A DNA stretch of 64,000 nt from Oxytricha trifallax (Eukaryota > Ciliophora > Spirotrichea > Sporadotrichida > Oxytrichidae): assembly GCA_000711775.1 (NCBI GenBank), contig ARYC01000355.1:1-64000 (forward strand), given 5' to 3'. Made by a program: the position numbers and the translations under genes. Below, one piece after another: positions 34,771-45,927 of the stretch. Each line of letters starts with the position of its first letter. The stretch's first letter is position 1. The notes under the pieces were generated by a model that was given only the letters and a program-made list of their open reading frames with translations, ran no database searches and had not been told where the DNA came from.

Positions 34771-34776
34771 GTTATC

Positions 34777-35298
34777 AAGAACATAAAAAATTAACTTAAA
34801 TTATTATAAATTTAGTGTTTACATAATAGTTCAATTTTAAGGGGTATAGCAGTAATATATGAAGTTATATACGCCTCTATAAATTATGTACAGCTGATTA
34901 ATATAAAGATTGCAAGTTATTGAAATTTAACATACCAAGAAGTTAAGTAGGGTTCATTATTCATCCAGCTTGTCAGAACTAAAACACATTATCATAAATT
35001 TTAGATAGATAAACAGATTTTTATATGAGGAATCGAATAAATAAAAAGATTATTTTTTAATCTGTATGTCTAAATAGAGAGAAGAATTTATAATCTTAGG
35101 ATTCAAATAGAACCAAATTAATAAATTAGAAATAAAGCCTTTGTGAATAAGATATTAAATATATACATCTTCTACCCTACTTTATTCTAATAAAATTTAT
35201 TAAAGGGATTTTAGGGTGCTTACTCGTATTTTATGATGATATATATTTTAGGTTGTTTACTTTGTAGGGCAACATTATTAATACAATTTTTATATTAT
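34777..35298. other. AT-rich spacer
   Basis: Nothing recognised between the inverted-repeat element and the end of the kinase gene. Confidence 0.5.
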
Positions 35299-37254
35299 TC
35301 ACTTTTTTAAGTATTTACAAAATAGAACATACCTTTTTATTTTGTAGCATGCTTTAAATGGTGAGAGAAAGATAAAACTATTTTCATCAGTTTCTTGATC
35401 GAGCAAATCGCCACTTTACGAATCCTAAGTCTATAAAACTATATTCTATTAAAATTCTTCTTCATCAGCTTCTATGATAGGAACATTATGATTTGGAGAT
35501 TACTCAAAATGTATCTCTTAATGCTATGGATTGCCTCCAAAACTGTTGAGTAGGGGATCTATTATAGTATTATCCTAATGAGGAAAGTTTGAATCGGGTG
35601 GAGCTAGAACTGAAATATCTGAGAACTATTAACCCTCTAAAGTTAACTTCTTAATTAATTTATTAGAGTCTTAGTGAGTAAATTTCGTTTAGATTGTCTC
35701 TCTGTTTGGACTAAGTTTCTTTTTCTTTAGCAAACCCTTTTTCTTCATAATTATGGGAGCATTATCGCTGGGGAAATTCGTTAACTGACCAGGTTGAATT
35801 CCTGATACCACTCTTTTGCTTTTTCGTCTGAATTTAGATTTATTCTAAACCTCTAATTAGTTGCTGTTTAAGGATTGCTCCTTTTTTGTAGATTGCTTGC
35901 TTAGCTACTTATGGGTTGTTTAACTTTGGAGTTTTTGACTATATTAAACTTTGTCTTCAACCTCAACTTTTAGTAAATTTTACTCTATATTAATGTCTGT
36001 AGTGTTGCTTTTTAGAGGCTCCGGCTTAAACCACTCTAAAACACCTTGAAAATTATTTCTCTCCTTGATTGCTGTCAAAGACTTTTTGTAAAATCTGTAA
36101 TCAGGTCTAGCTTTATTAGACTGATTTTAGATAGCTGTAAGCATAGCTTAGAATTCAGGCTCTAGCTCAGCACAAAGCTCTTCAGGGTCTCTGCAAGATA
36201 TAACATGCTAAACTTCTATATGAGCCTACAGCTCCTCTCCAAGAATTTGAACATTTCTTGCCCATGGTAAAAATCCCTGGCAAAAATAAATGAGAATATA
36301 CAAGAGTGACTCTAAATCATCACGTGGTCCTAATTTTCCTCTGACTAATTAGTTGTTGGATGCAAAATATGGAGTTCCTTTAAACCCATAGTTAGCTTTC
36401 GGTGGAATATTAAGATTCATGGTCAAACCAAAATCGATGAGTATTACAAAGTTAGATTTATAAACAGCCATCATGTTTTAAGGCTTTAAATCATTATGTA
36501 CAAGACCACAATTATGCATGATTTCCAACCTCTCTAGAACTTAAAGACCTATAGTTACAATTGTCTCTAATTTAAATTTTCTTTTGTTCTATATGAACAA
36601 TCTCTCCAAATCTAAGTCGTACTTTGGCATTACGATATAGTTAAGTTTTTTATCTTCAAGAAATCCATTTACAAGGAGCTTTGGGAATAAATTAGCTATA
36701 ATTAGAATTAAGAATTACTATTATTTACTTACCCCTTACTCCGGCTAATTTTTTTATAACTTTCATTACTTCTACTTCATTTTCATATTGTCGATTAGTC
36801 TCTTCATTTTAAGAATCGCTCTATAATCATAAAATGGTGTATTTTTATTTAGTTTAAACTAAATGAGAGTTTCAATATTTTATCTAAATAAAACTCTCTA
36901 AACTAAATATAATTTTAAAAAGTGTTAGGATTTCCCCATTTGAGTATGTATTTTGTATTAAAATCTTACAAATTTGATTGCAACTTCATAATTTTTCTCT
37001 GAGTGCCGTGCAAAAAACACCTCCCCAAAAGCCCCTCCTTTGCAGAAATTCATGAGTATGTACTTCCCCTTGATAAGATATTCTTTATCATTCATGAATT
37101 TTCCCGTCTAATTTAGATTAAAACTTTAGGATTCTCATTTCTTAATGGTCTGTTCTTACGCTGAAGGTTTCTTGGAGGGCTGTTTTGTTTCTTCAATCTA
37201 CATTTAAGCTTACTAACGTAATCCCCTTTAATTATCTTAAGTCTTTGAAGTCAT
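35299..37254 (-). CDS. CK1-like serine/threonine protein kinase
   Basis: ATG at 37254 (MTSKTQDNQ). A 36-nt intron (37159-37124, GTAAGA..AAAG) removes an otherwise in-frame TGA and keeps the frame into the kinase domain. Domain features in order: glycine loop FCKGGAFGEVFFA, VAIKF lysine, intron, VMPKYDLDLERLF, catalytic loop LVHNDLKPQNMM, LIDFGLTMN, GTPYFAS and DDLESLLYILIYF. The HNDLKPxN loop, GTPYFAS and DDLES are typical of the casein kinase 1 group. A second short intron (GTAAGT..TAG) lies near 36735-36695. The C-terminal third is a basic, low-complexity tail (KKKGLLKKKKLSPN) ending with an acidic segment. TGA at 35299-35301; a last intron near the end is possible. Confidence 0.85.
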
Positions 37255-37469
37255 TATTGAAAAATTATAAAATCAAGCTTTGAAAATACGAGTGGGTGAA
37301 TAATTAGAGTGAGTTTAATTATTTGAGCAATATTATATTGTTTAAATCTTGTTATATATTTTATTCTATAATACTACTGCTTCCTAAATTATATAATCAT
37401 GTGTTAACCAAACTTATTTTCAAGGCTATATTTTATTAACAATTTTTAATTTTTAAGTCAAAATATAAA

Positions 37470-38864
37470 ATGGGTGCTATATGTTGTTCTAACTCTCTAG
37501 ACAGAAAAGACGATTCTTTTATCAGTGGGCTTAACTAGTATCATTACTAATAACCAAGTACAAAAAATTATTAGAGAAAACATGCAAAAAATATATCTCC
37601 AGGAAAACCTACTCCTGATTCCGACACTTTTTGGGAACTTACAGATGACCTAGTGACCTAATATGAGACAGAAATTTTATTTGTAAGTGTGCCAAAATAT
37701 AGCTATAAAGGATGTTTGTTACAGAAAATAAATGAATGTTGCATAGTTTAACAAATATTTATAGACTAAAATTGGGATGACAAATTTATTTGAACAGCTT
37801 GTAAATTTGCAGGGTTATAAAAATGTTTTAAACACTCCTTAAGTCAAAGTCACAGTATTAGAAGTAGGATAATTATTTGCAATTAATACTATTCTAGAAC
37901 GGAACTCCTTATTGCGGACTTTAATTTATATAGATTAATATTTTATATTGAAAGCTAATAAATAAAACTTAACTTTAGCCTATATTCAAGACAGAATACT
38001 TATTCGATGAAAAGTTTAACATTCAGCAAATTGTTAAATGCGTAAGTTGAAATAAATTCAAGTTTTTAATTTCAAAATTTAACAAATACTAATTCTTTAG
38101 CTACATAATTTGGAGACAAGAGAAAAGTGGGACTTGAACATTAAAAAGAGTGCTTGCTTGAAGAGAAACAACAGACTCTCGCTAATTTATATTTAGAATA
38201 AAGGAGCAGGCATTGGAATATAGAAGAGAGATTTTTACGAGAAGAAAATTTGCTTCTAAACTCAAAGTACAAGCAGCGATCACAAGAAACACTATTTTTA
38301 TTTCAGTTCAATAGAATCTGATGTAGGTATATTGATCAGATTTAAGACTAATGTTTAATCATTTTTCTTTTTAGTAATACCAACCACTTGATGATGTAAT
38401 CAGATCGAATATAGAATTTTATGTTATAATATTTAATATTAAATATCATTCTTGGATTTCATAAATTTGAAGTGATACCTGAAACATCTTAAGTTAAGGC
38501 AACACTTCTGCTTTAATGTGACTTGAAAGTAAATTTAAAGTTTAGTTTAATATTGATATTAATACAGTTGAATAAAGTTAGTCAGGCTTTGTATAGAGGC
38601 GCCATAACTTAATCATCCAAAAAGTTTTACAATGATTTATAGAAATTTTTAACATAAAACTCTGACTTAGAATTGAATGAAAATAGCTTTGCTTCTTATC
38701 GCAGTAAATTAAATTTATTTGAAGTTATTTACTTATAGGTAATGACGGCTATGACTGAAATCATTGAGGAAATAAAGAAATAACTCTATATAAATCTCTA
38801 AATAGCTTAAGATTAAATTTTTGACAGATTGTACCATTTTAACGTTAATTAAACTTATTTATGA
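37470..38864 (+). CDS. START-domain lipid-binding protein, possibly acylated, several IESs/introns
   Basis: ATG at 37470. The N-terminus MGAICCSNSLDRKDD has Gly2 followed by Cys5/Cys6, as in dually acylated membrane-anchored proteins (inference). Exon 1 ends near ETEILF at a GTAAGT donor. Later pieces: PIFKTEYLFDEKFNIQQIV (37979-38040), then LETREKWDLNIKK..LSLIYIQ..KRDFYEKK..YFYFSSIES (38102-38322), then VIPETSQVKATLLLQCDLKV (38465-38535) and a C-terminal stretch ending in TGA at 38862-38864. The order (DxREKWD, then RDF..., then a strand containing C/TDLK) follows START domains, which bind sterols or phospholipids. Exact exon edges not settled. Confidence 0.65.
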
Positions 38865-38952
38865 TTAAACATTTACAAATATTTACACTGCATTATTACA
38901 ATATTTGATATTTTTCCTCCTAATGCTTTGACATCACATATCTCTACTCTTC

Positions 38953-39450
38953 TCAATTATTATTACTAAAAACAATAATTAATAATATTATAATTAAATT
39001 TCTAATTGAACTTTTTGTGAGTTTAAATTGTAGCAATAATATGCCCCACCAAATCGACCAAATCCATCCTATTAATATATAAGCCAATATTATCTGCAAT
39101 ATTCCAACAAACAGTGTAGTTACATTCACTTTTCTAGCCATGCAAGAATTTAAAATAGTGCCTGTTCCTGGAAATAAAACCCTTTATTTTATAATGAATG
39201 AAAATAAAAATTTTAAAGCGTAAGTAATAGTGAGATTAATGACAAAATGGAAAAAAAAGAATAATATATTGATTAAAGAGCAAATTGCTATAAAAATTAT
39301 ACTGAGTCCAGAATTAAAAAAATAAAAAAATATATATATTAAAACATCTCTTCTAATTAATATTTCTTTGAGACCATCTATACCATATTTTATCCAAATA
39401 GAGAAAAAAAACTTCATCCAATTTCCAATAGTAACTATAATTTTAATCAA
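38953..39450 (-). CDS. Small membrane protein, SPEC3/Stum-like
   Basis: A single frame of 166 codons from ATG at 39450 to TGA at 38953, crossing one TAA read as Gln at 39184. N-terminal hydrophobic segments are followed by FPGTGTILNSCMARKVN, then LFVGILQIILAYILIGWIWS and IWWGILL. The PG.GT motif before a cysteine, and GW.WS.WWG at the end of a membrane segment, are the features of the SPEC3/Stum family, small membrane proteins linked to mechanosensory cells in animals. The assignment rests on these motifs only. Confidence 0.5.
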
Positions 39451-39708
39451 AATCTATACTCTTATCTTTATTCTTAGTAAAACCAAGGAGTTTTATAACA
39501 TTTAGTATAAGTTAAATCAAGGACCAAGGAGCTTTTACTGGGGTCAAATTATCAGAAAGTTTTTCGCAGACCATTTTATGTTTTTATAATAATCAATTTA
39601 TTAATTATTCAGCAATTAAGAGCAAACCATAAATTAAATTTTAAATAATCTTTAAATTAATGTACAATTTACTCTTAATATCATTTTAGAGTATTTAAAA
39701 TTCATTAT

Positions 39709-39927
39709 TTGGAGGGTTTTAGTAACTCGCTCCAAGTGAATAACTCTTCTCTAGTTTATGTTTTAATTCTAATCAATTTATTTGATTTCTTAATTTTAAT
39801 AATCATCCAAGTGTTCAAGTTAAACTTATCAAAAGCAACTGAAGCCACAAGCCGACTTTTAAAGCTCGTTAGAAGTTATTCTTCTACGTCCCCATCTAAT
39901 TCAAAAATTTTCACTAAATTGTTGTGA
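39709..39927 (+). CDS. Possible exon/MDS with one membrane segment, unrecognised
   Basis: Open, coding-like plus-strand stretch (VYVLILINLFDFLILIIIQV, then a charged Ser/Thr-rich tail) ending in TGA at about 39925. There is no ATG at its start, so if real it is the last part of a gene whose other parts were not found. Confidence 0.25.
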   Translation: MEGFSNSLQVNNSSLVYVLILINLFDFLILIIIQVFKLNLSKATEATSRLLKLVRSYSSTSPSNSKIFTKLL

Positions 39928-40053
39928 AGTCGCATTAAGGCTTAGAGCCAGGTTTAAGTTCGTGGGTCTTGATACATGATTTTTGATTCGAAAAAGGAGT
40001 AGCATTGTTGATCATTAGAGATAACTATATAATTTATTAGATAACTGCAACCA

Positions 40054-42963
40054 TCATTTTTAAGTCTTACCTGAAGAGTTATCAGAGTTTGTTCTTTAAT
40101 TCATTTACAAATTTTTATTAGATGAATTAGTATAGCCTCCTTTATTGCTGGAGAGTCGATCAGGTGATTAAAAAAACATATCATTTTGATTTGGTGAGGA
40201 ATCAATTGGTTCATGGGACTATTAGAAATCTAAAATCAATTACTATTGTTCACTTTTGAATCTTCTAAGTTCAAGAGTCTTGTTTTAAGAACTTTTTCCA
40301 GTATTTTCTTGGTTTTAATAGTATTTGCTGAATAAATTTGTTTTTAATTAATGAAAGGTAGTTAGCTGATTTGAACTCTAATGATGTGTAGGTTGAGCTA
40401 TTTGTGAATTCATAATTTTATTGCCAGTTTTGAAGTCTAAGGGTTAAATTTAGCTTTATATGCTCTTGCTAGAGTAGTCTCCTTAAGAATAGGGATTTGG
40501 GCTAATACCGTTTCTTTAGCATTCATGCTATGAAGAAGAACTGCTATGGATATAGTAGTTTTGCCTATCACTTGGCAAGAGTTCGTATCTTTGATTTGTT
40601 TGATTTGATGATAAGTTCCTAGACATTTAGTGCTAATATTTTGGGTTCGCAATAGCCACCGAAGATGAAGATATTTTCTTTTGTATGTCTACAGCAGCAC
40701 CAAAGGACATATTAATTATATCATTCTACTAATCTATCAAAGAATCTGGCTTTTTAACTGATTAAAGTTTCTCTAAGTCATGCAAAATCTGATTTTATCT
40801 AGCAATAAAATCAGGACTTATCATGTTCCCATCTTCCATGGTAGGTGATCTTATTTGGAATGATGTGAACATGTGTTGAGAAGATAATTAGTCAGAATCT
40901 ATGTCTGATTAGCTCTATTGAAATTTTATTCTATTTAAATTTTGATGTTTAGATCTTTTTCTTCTTTCAATTTCAGCATATGCTATTCTTTCGCCCTCTA
41001 AAATCAAATTTAGTTTATCCTCTAACTAGGTAATACAGCTCTTATAATGGTCTTTTGAAACCTATATTTATGATTTTATTGAAGGAAATAAATGTATTTA
41101 CAGTTCTCAACTATCTTTTAACAAATAGTACTCTCTTAAAATTCTAGCTTAAGTAGCAGCATATTGTTGAATATATTATTGTAATTAAGACTAAATATCT
41201 GATAAGCTTGTTTCCCTCAAAATCTTTTAAAGTTAACAGGTAGTTTTGGAGATAGGTAGTTTATCCAAAATATTAGCTACTTAGAATCATCATAACAAAG
41301 ATTAATGAAGACTAAATGTTATTGTCAACTATAGATATAAATCTTACATTTAAACTAAACCTTAAAATTGTCAATTAATTTAATCAAATGATAAATTTAT
41401 AATTTACAAATTAGAGAGACTAGATCATTGAATTTGAATATATCCATCCCTTTGTTAATTATAACAATTTCATCACTAAATTAGTGAGTAGTATTAAATG
41501 CTCCAGCTATCATAACCATTAGAAATAGAAATGAGAGCACAATTCCACATATCTATCTTGAATAATCTATCTCCGTTGCTTCAGCTATGAAAGCTTCATA
41601 ATTGTATAAACTAAACAGCAGATATATATTAGTTAGCAAGAAGCATATTCCAACAAAGAATCTTATTAGCTAGCTTGGCAATTGATTAGATCTGACAATT
41701 AGGTAAATTTGATTGTTAAGCTATGATGAATCATTCAGCTTAGAACTGTCTATTTTTATGTTTCTGCAAGATGTCTGTTGCTAAGTTGAATGATGGCCAT
41801 AATTCACAAATTAGAGAAGCTGCTTTTTTGAAGTTTCGCATCTTCTCTGATAATTGCTGTCTATCTTTTAGAGAATAAAATTTTTCATACTTGTGGGACT
41901 TTGTATTGAATCTAGATTTTTAACCTTGCTTGTTTCACAGAGTTCTATCAAATTTGATTCATGTTTTTAATGGCTAACTTGAGCATAAATTAAATAAATA
42001 ATGCAATTGTATTTATCTGATCTTTGAACTTCATAGATACTTTTATTATCTCATGGTTCAACAATATCACCTGCTAATTATATTTCTTCAAGTCTTTGGC
42101 ATCATGAAATTAAAAATCGTAGTCTTTGGCATTTTAAAGTACTGCAGGCTTTTCACATTTAAGGTAATAATCAGTTGTCTTATAGCTTAATACTTATGCC
42201 AAGTTTCTCAAAATAATCGTAGATTTATCATCAAAGTTTAATCTCAATTGATTTTCATTTACTGTCTTGACTTGATTTAACAAGCATGAATAGTCTCTCT
42301 ATTCAATATGAATCTAAATATATATCTTACCTGGACTTTCTTGAGTTATTAATACGTCAGAGTTGCTTCCATCAAATTTCCATACAGTATATTTGATGTT
42401 TTGATGCCTTTCAAAATTTAAAGTGGAAAGGTGAAAATTGAGTAGCCATAAAGAATGAAGAGTTAAAATGAGGAGTATAAAAGTAGAGTGTAAACTATAA
42501 AATCGTATGTGTAGTCAGCGAAAGTCAGATGCTTATTTAGTCTTTCAAGATACCCAAAGATGGAAAAGTATACCAATCTTGAAAAATCATTGATCAACAT
42601 TAAAAAATTAATTTATTCATAAATTAGTGAATATGATGACTAAGGCTTTAACTTTTAATCTCTAATAAAATTGGTTAATATAGCTTAAAAAATTCATACA
42701 TCCAAAGCGTGAGAAATTTAATTGAGTAAATTTATTTCTCCACTGCTCAATGCTCTCTTGTAAATTTAACTTAGAAATATGGATGAAATTTAAAGTAGAA
42801 TCCCAATCTTAAAGATATGTTAAGAAAAGATTCCCTCCATTTACTGAGCATATAATCCAAAATTGTTATTCGAAGTTTCTTTGGATTCATTAATCAAGTG
42901 ATTATAATCAAATGTTAAGAATATCAAATAAATAATAACTAGGGCTCTAAATGAGAAAAATTA
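40054..42963 (-). CDS. Multi-span membrane protein with long cytoplasmic tail, unrecognised
   Basis: Several exons or MDSs in one direction. About 42960-42705: RALVIIYLIFLTFDYNHLIN (signal or membrane segment) and following. 42480-41948: a beta-rich part (YTVWKFDGSNSDVLIT, LNFDDKSTIILRNLAQVLSY). About 41990-41400: membrane segments FFVGICFLLTNIYLLFSLYN and GIVLSFLFLMVMIAGAFNTT. About 41200: LVLITIIYSTICCYL. A 40-nt intron (41101-41062, GTAAAT..ATATAG) restores the frame past a TGA. The tail to 40054 is about 320 residues, Gln/Asn/Ser-rich. The topology (lumenal domain, then a membrane bundle, then a tail) suggests a receptor-like protein, but no family is claimed. Frame joins at about 41950 and the start are unsettled. 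Confidence 0.55.
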
Positions 42964-43042
42964 GCAACAAAGTAAAATTACATTTAAACCTTACATTTAT
43001 TTTTATGAAACTTAATTTAATTATATTAACTTTAATAAAAGG

Positions 43043-43606
43043 TCAAAGATAATAGAGCCCAAGGTAAAATGAAGTGTCTTATTTTCCAATAGTATCCTAG
43101 TTTGCCATAATATATCGTGCTTACTAAGCTGATGTCAATGCAAACTATTTCATAAGGATTAGTAAATTTCTTAATTTCTTACACAAAAATAGTAAGCACA
43201 TGCCGAGTAAGTATAATTTTTGCACTATTAGTAAGGCAAAAAGTAAGTAAATTAAGTTTGCAACGAGAATGACAACTGATAGGAACAACCTATTTTCAAA
43301 TAGTTTCACCCAGTTAATTGTTTTCCTGTTTGGATGATTGACTTCGAAACTTAGATTTTGATCAGGCTCTTAGAAACTGGCAAATAAACTTTAATAATGG
43401 GAAGAATTCATAAATTGAGTGCTTTCTTTAGAGTTTGTGTTTGTCTTATAAAATCTAATTAAGTTTATATTATTAGCAACTAGTCCCTAAATGTATTTAA
43501 AATTAATTAACTACAGTTCTTTAATAAGATAATGGAAAAGCACATAAATAGAGAAAATTAATGTTGTAATAAACCTTATGTGCTATTATTTGATGAATTA
43601 TTTCAT
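43043..43606 (-). CDS. Small membrane protein, unrecognised; start overlaps UNC93-like stop
   Basis: 188 codons open from ATG at 43606 to TGA at 43043-43045. Two hydrophobic regions (FITTLIFSIYVLFHYLI and LFLSVVILVANLIYLLFALL) flank a polar middle (FQEPDQNLSFEVNHPNRKT) with coding-like composition. The ATG overlaps the TGA of the UNC93-like gene in the sequence ATGA, which is unexpected for ciliate genes. It may instead be part of the membrane-protein gene at 40054-42963 or a chance frame. Confidence 0.4.
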
Positions 43607-45730
43607 TGATTATGATTATCCTGAGTTTTTAATGTTTATAATTCTAACCTTTCTGTTTCATTATTATCAAAATTTATGTGCAATTTTTTCTGCAGATCAT
43701 TTTAACTTTATTTACTATGATTCTTAAATTAGAAGAGCAAAAGCATTATGATTTAAGCTGTTATTGAAAACGCTATACAAAACAACATGAAGTATCTGTA
43801 ACTTTCTAAACTTATCAAATGTCAAATTTTATACAAAAAATAATGAATTAATATTAATGTTGTTAATGTAGAAATATTGTAGGAATACATTTGAAATTGG
43901 GAAATTATATTTAATTAAAATAATTTTAAATCAAAATATTGGCAGTTAAAGTTGGCCAATTTAAACGATCTTGGGCTCATTCGATAGAGAATTTAAAATT
44001 AGCTGGACTTTACTATTGGCGGTACTATTTTATCTCATCGAGGAAGCGAGATAACTTGACTTTAATGTGAGGGTACAATTTAATGAATTTAGAGGTGTTT
44101 AATTAAAGTCAAGTTATCTCGCTTCCTCGATGCGATAAAATAGTACCGCCAATAGTAAAGTCCAGCTAATTTTGAATTCTCTATCGAATGAGCCCAAGAT
44201 CGTTTAAATTGGCCAACTTTAACTGCCAATATTTTGATTTAAAATTATTTTAATTAAATATAATTTCCCAATTTCAAATGTATTCCTACAATAGTAAGCA
44301 TAGTAACACATATACCTAGGGAATTTACTAATCTAAAAATTGCAAATGGCTCAACATTTGATTCAAATTCACTCCCCATAATCAAATCCTAAATTTTATT
44401 TAATATATAATTTATATGTAAATTAATTAATAGAGCACTGATTCTTAAATTTACTATTATAAATTTAATAATAGATCTTTTACTTTCGATCATCTAAATC
44501 ATACAATTATTGATACTTTAGTTATCATTTTATTGTAAAACAATTGTCAAAATCATTAAGGGTGAATAATTATCTTTGACAAAATAGTTCATAAAATGGT
44601 TTTGGGGTCTAAATCAGGGGTGATTAGTTTTGCAAAATTGCATCTTATATTCCAAGCAAAAACGTCGAAATGAAGCTATAAGCACCATAAATATGACTCT
44701 CATTGTATAATATAAGTGTGAGATAACTGACAGAATGAATAACCAAAGCAGCTTAACAAATTGACCTTCCTCCTTTTAATTTATCATTTATGAATCCAAA
44801 GAGGGGACTTCCAACTAATTGCCCGATACCGAACATCGATTGAGCGTATGAAGCCAGTCTGAATTAGTTATAGAGTGATTCACCATATATCGTGTGAGAA
44901 ATAAAAGGGACCAATCCTGCCTATCTAAAAGCAAGAGACACTGCAGAAGTTAACTGAATACCATAAGTTTGAATCATTCTTTTATCAACCATAAGTTAAA
45001 GCATAGACTATCTACTTTTTTGTTTAACCGAAGTTGAATTGCTATTATTATTATGTAAAATACTTTCGTTAACTGTGATTTCAGGCAGTAAGACTAGCAT
45101 AAAGGTTGAAATAAATACTAATACCACACATACTACAAATAGATATTCTTAAGGATAGCTTCCTAATACAAAAGCATTTAGTATACTTGATAAAAATTAA
45201 GCAAAGAATATTATAGTCCAAAATATGCTGGAGTAAGTCCCTTTTTTATCAAGACAAGCTAAAGAACAGTCTGACAAGTATTTTCCTTAAGCAACCCATA
45301 ATAATGAAGCTCCTACTCCATTTAACGCACTGGCAATCATTACTATTAAGCATACTTGATAGTTTAACTATTCTTACTTTATAAAAATACAAATAAACTA
45401 ATAATAGTAGCTAATGTTATCTCTTATTGATTCAACTTTTAAAGCCATTGAAGTGAGCGCAAGAGTAAATATCCAAATTCCGTAAGCAGTAGATGCAATC
45501 ATAACACAATATTTAGGTTTTATTCTTCTCACTATTAATGGAGTAATAAAGCTTGAAATCCCAAAGAAAAAGTAGATCATTGCCAAACTGTAAAATCCCA
45601 AATTCTAAAATCCACATTCTCTCAAGGCTTTTGAGGCAACATTTGCTGAAGCTGAGAAAGCTAAGAAAAGCACGAAAAAACATATTGAAATCCACAGGAC
45701 TCCTTTTATATTTGGGTAACTCTCTGACAT
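43603..45730 (-). CDS. UNC93-like MFS-fold membrane protein with IES containing a MITE
   Basis: ATG at 45730 (MSESYPNIKGVLWISICF). It has about 11-12 membrane segments. The family pattern LGFYSLAMIYFFFGISSF, SFITPLIVRRIKPKYCVM and GAYSFISTFLLGIQDAILQN matches UNC93-type proteins (N..G..S....Y..F, PS.V...GPKY, G..D...). UNC93 proteins act as regulators of K+ channels or receptor trafficking in animals; the role in ciliates is unknown. Coding sequence breaks at about 44640, resumes at about 44380-44300 (FESNVEPFAIFRLVNSLG), then an IES holds the 415-bp fold-back element, and the last membrane segment and tail (43800-43603, ending TQDNHNQ) follow. Pointers for these two joins were not resolved. 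Confidence 0.75.
43877..44291. repeat. Fold-back MITE, copy 3, inside an IES of the UNC93-like gene
   Basis: 415 bp, ends ttgtagg...cctacaa, TA on both flanks (43875-43876 and 44292-44293). The arms are nearly perfect complements (tatctcatcgaggaagcgag against ctcgcttcctcgatgcgata). It is the most regular of the three copies and probably the youngest. Confidence 0.92.
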
Positions 45731-45927
45731 GAGTTTTTGTATAAATAAATATTAAGTAATACTTGAGAATGAATAAACGCGATTAATAAGCAAATCATTT
45801 TATTTTAACAAAAAATTACATCGTTACCTAAGTTAATGAATGAAATATATGAATTTAGTTATACTAATAATATTTCAATTTAGTGACAGTTAATTAAAAG
45901 TAATTCAATTAAATCAAAATTATAAAA

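Noticed and set aside
37138..37140. In-frame TGA near the start of the CK1-like kinase
   Set aside because: A 36-nt GT-AG intron (37124-37159) removes it and keeps the frame.
41112..41114. TGA in the cytoplasmic part of the membrane protein
   Set aside because: It belongs to another frame; using the 40-nt intron at 41062-41101, the membrane-segment frame joins the tail frame without a stop.
45513..45695. Second minus-strand frame inside the UNC93-like gene
   Set aside because: Alternate frame of a well-supported membrane protein.
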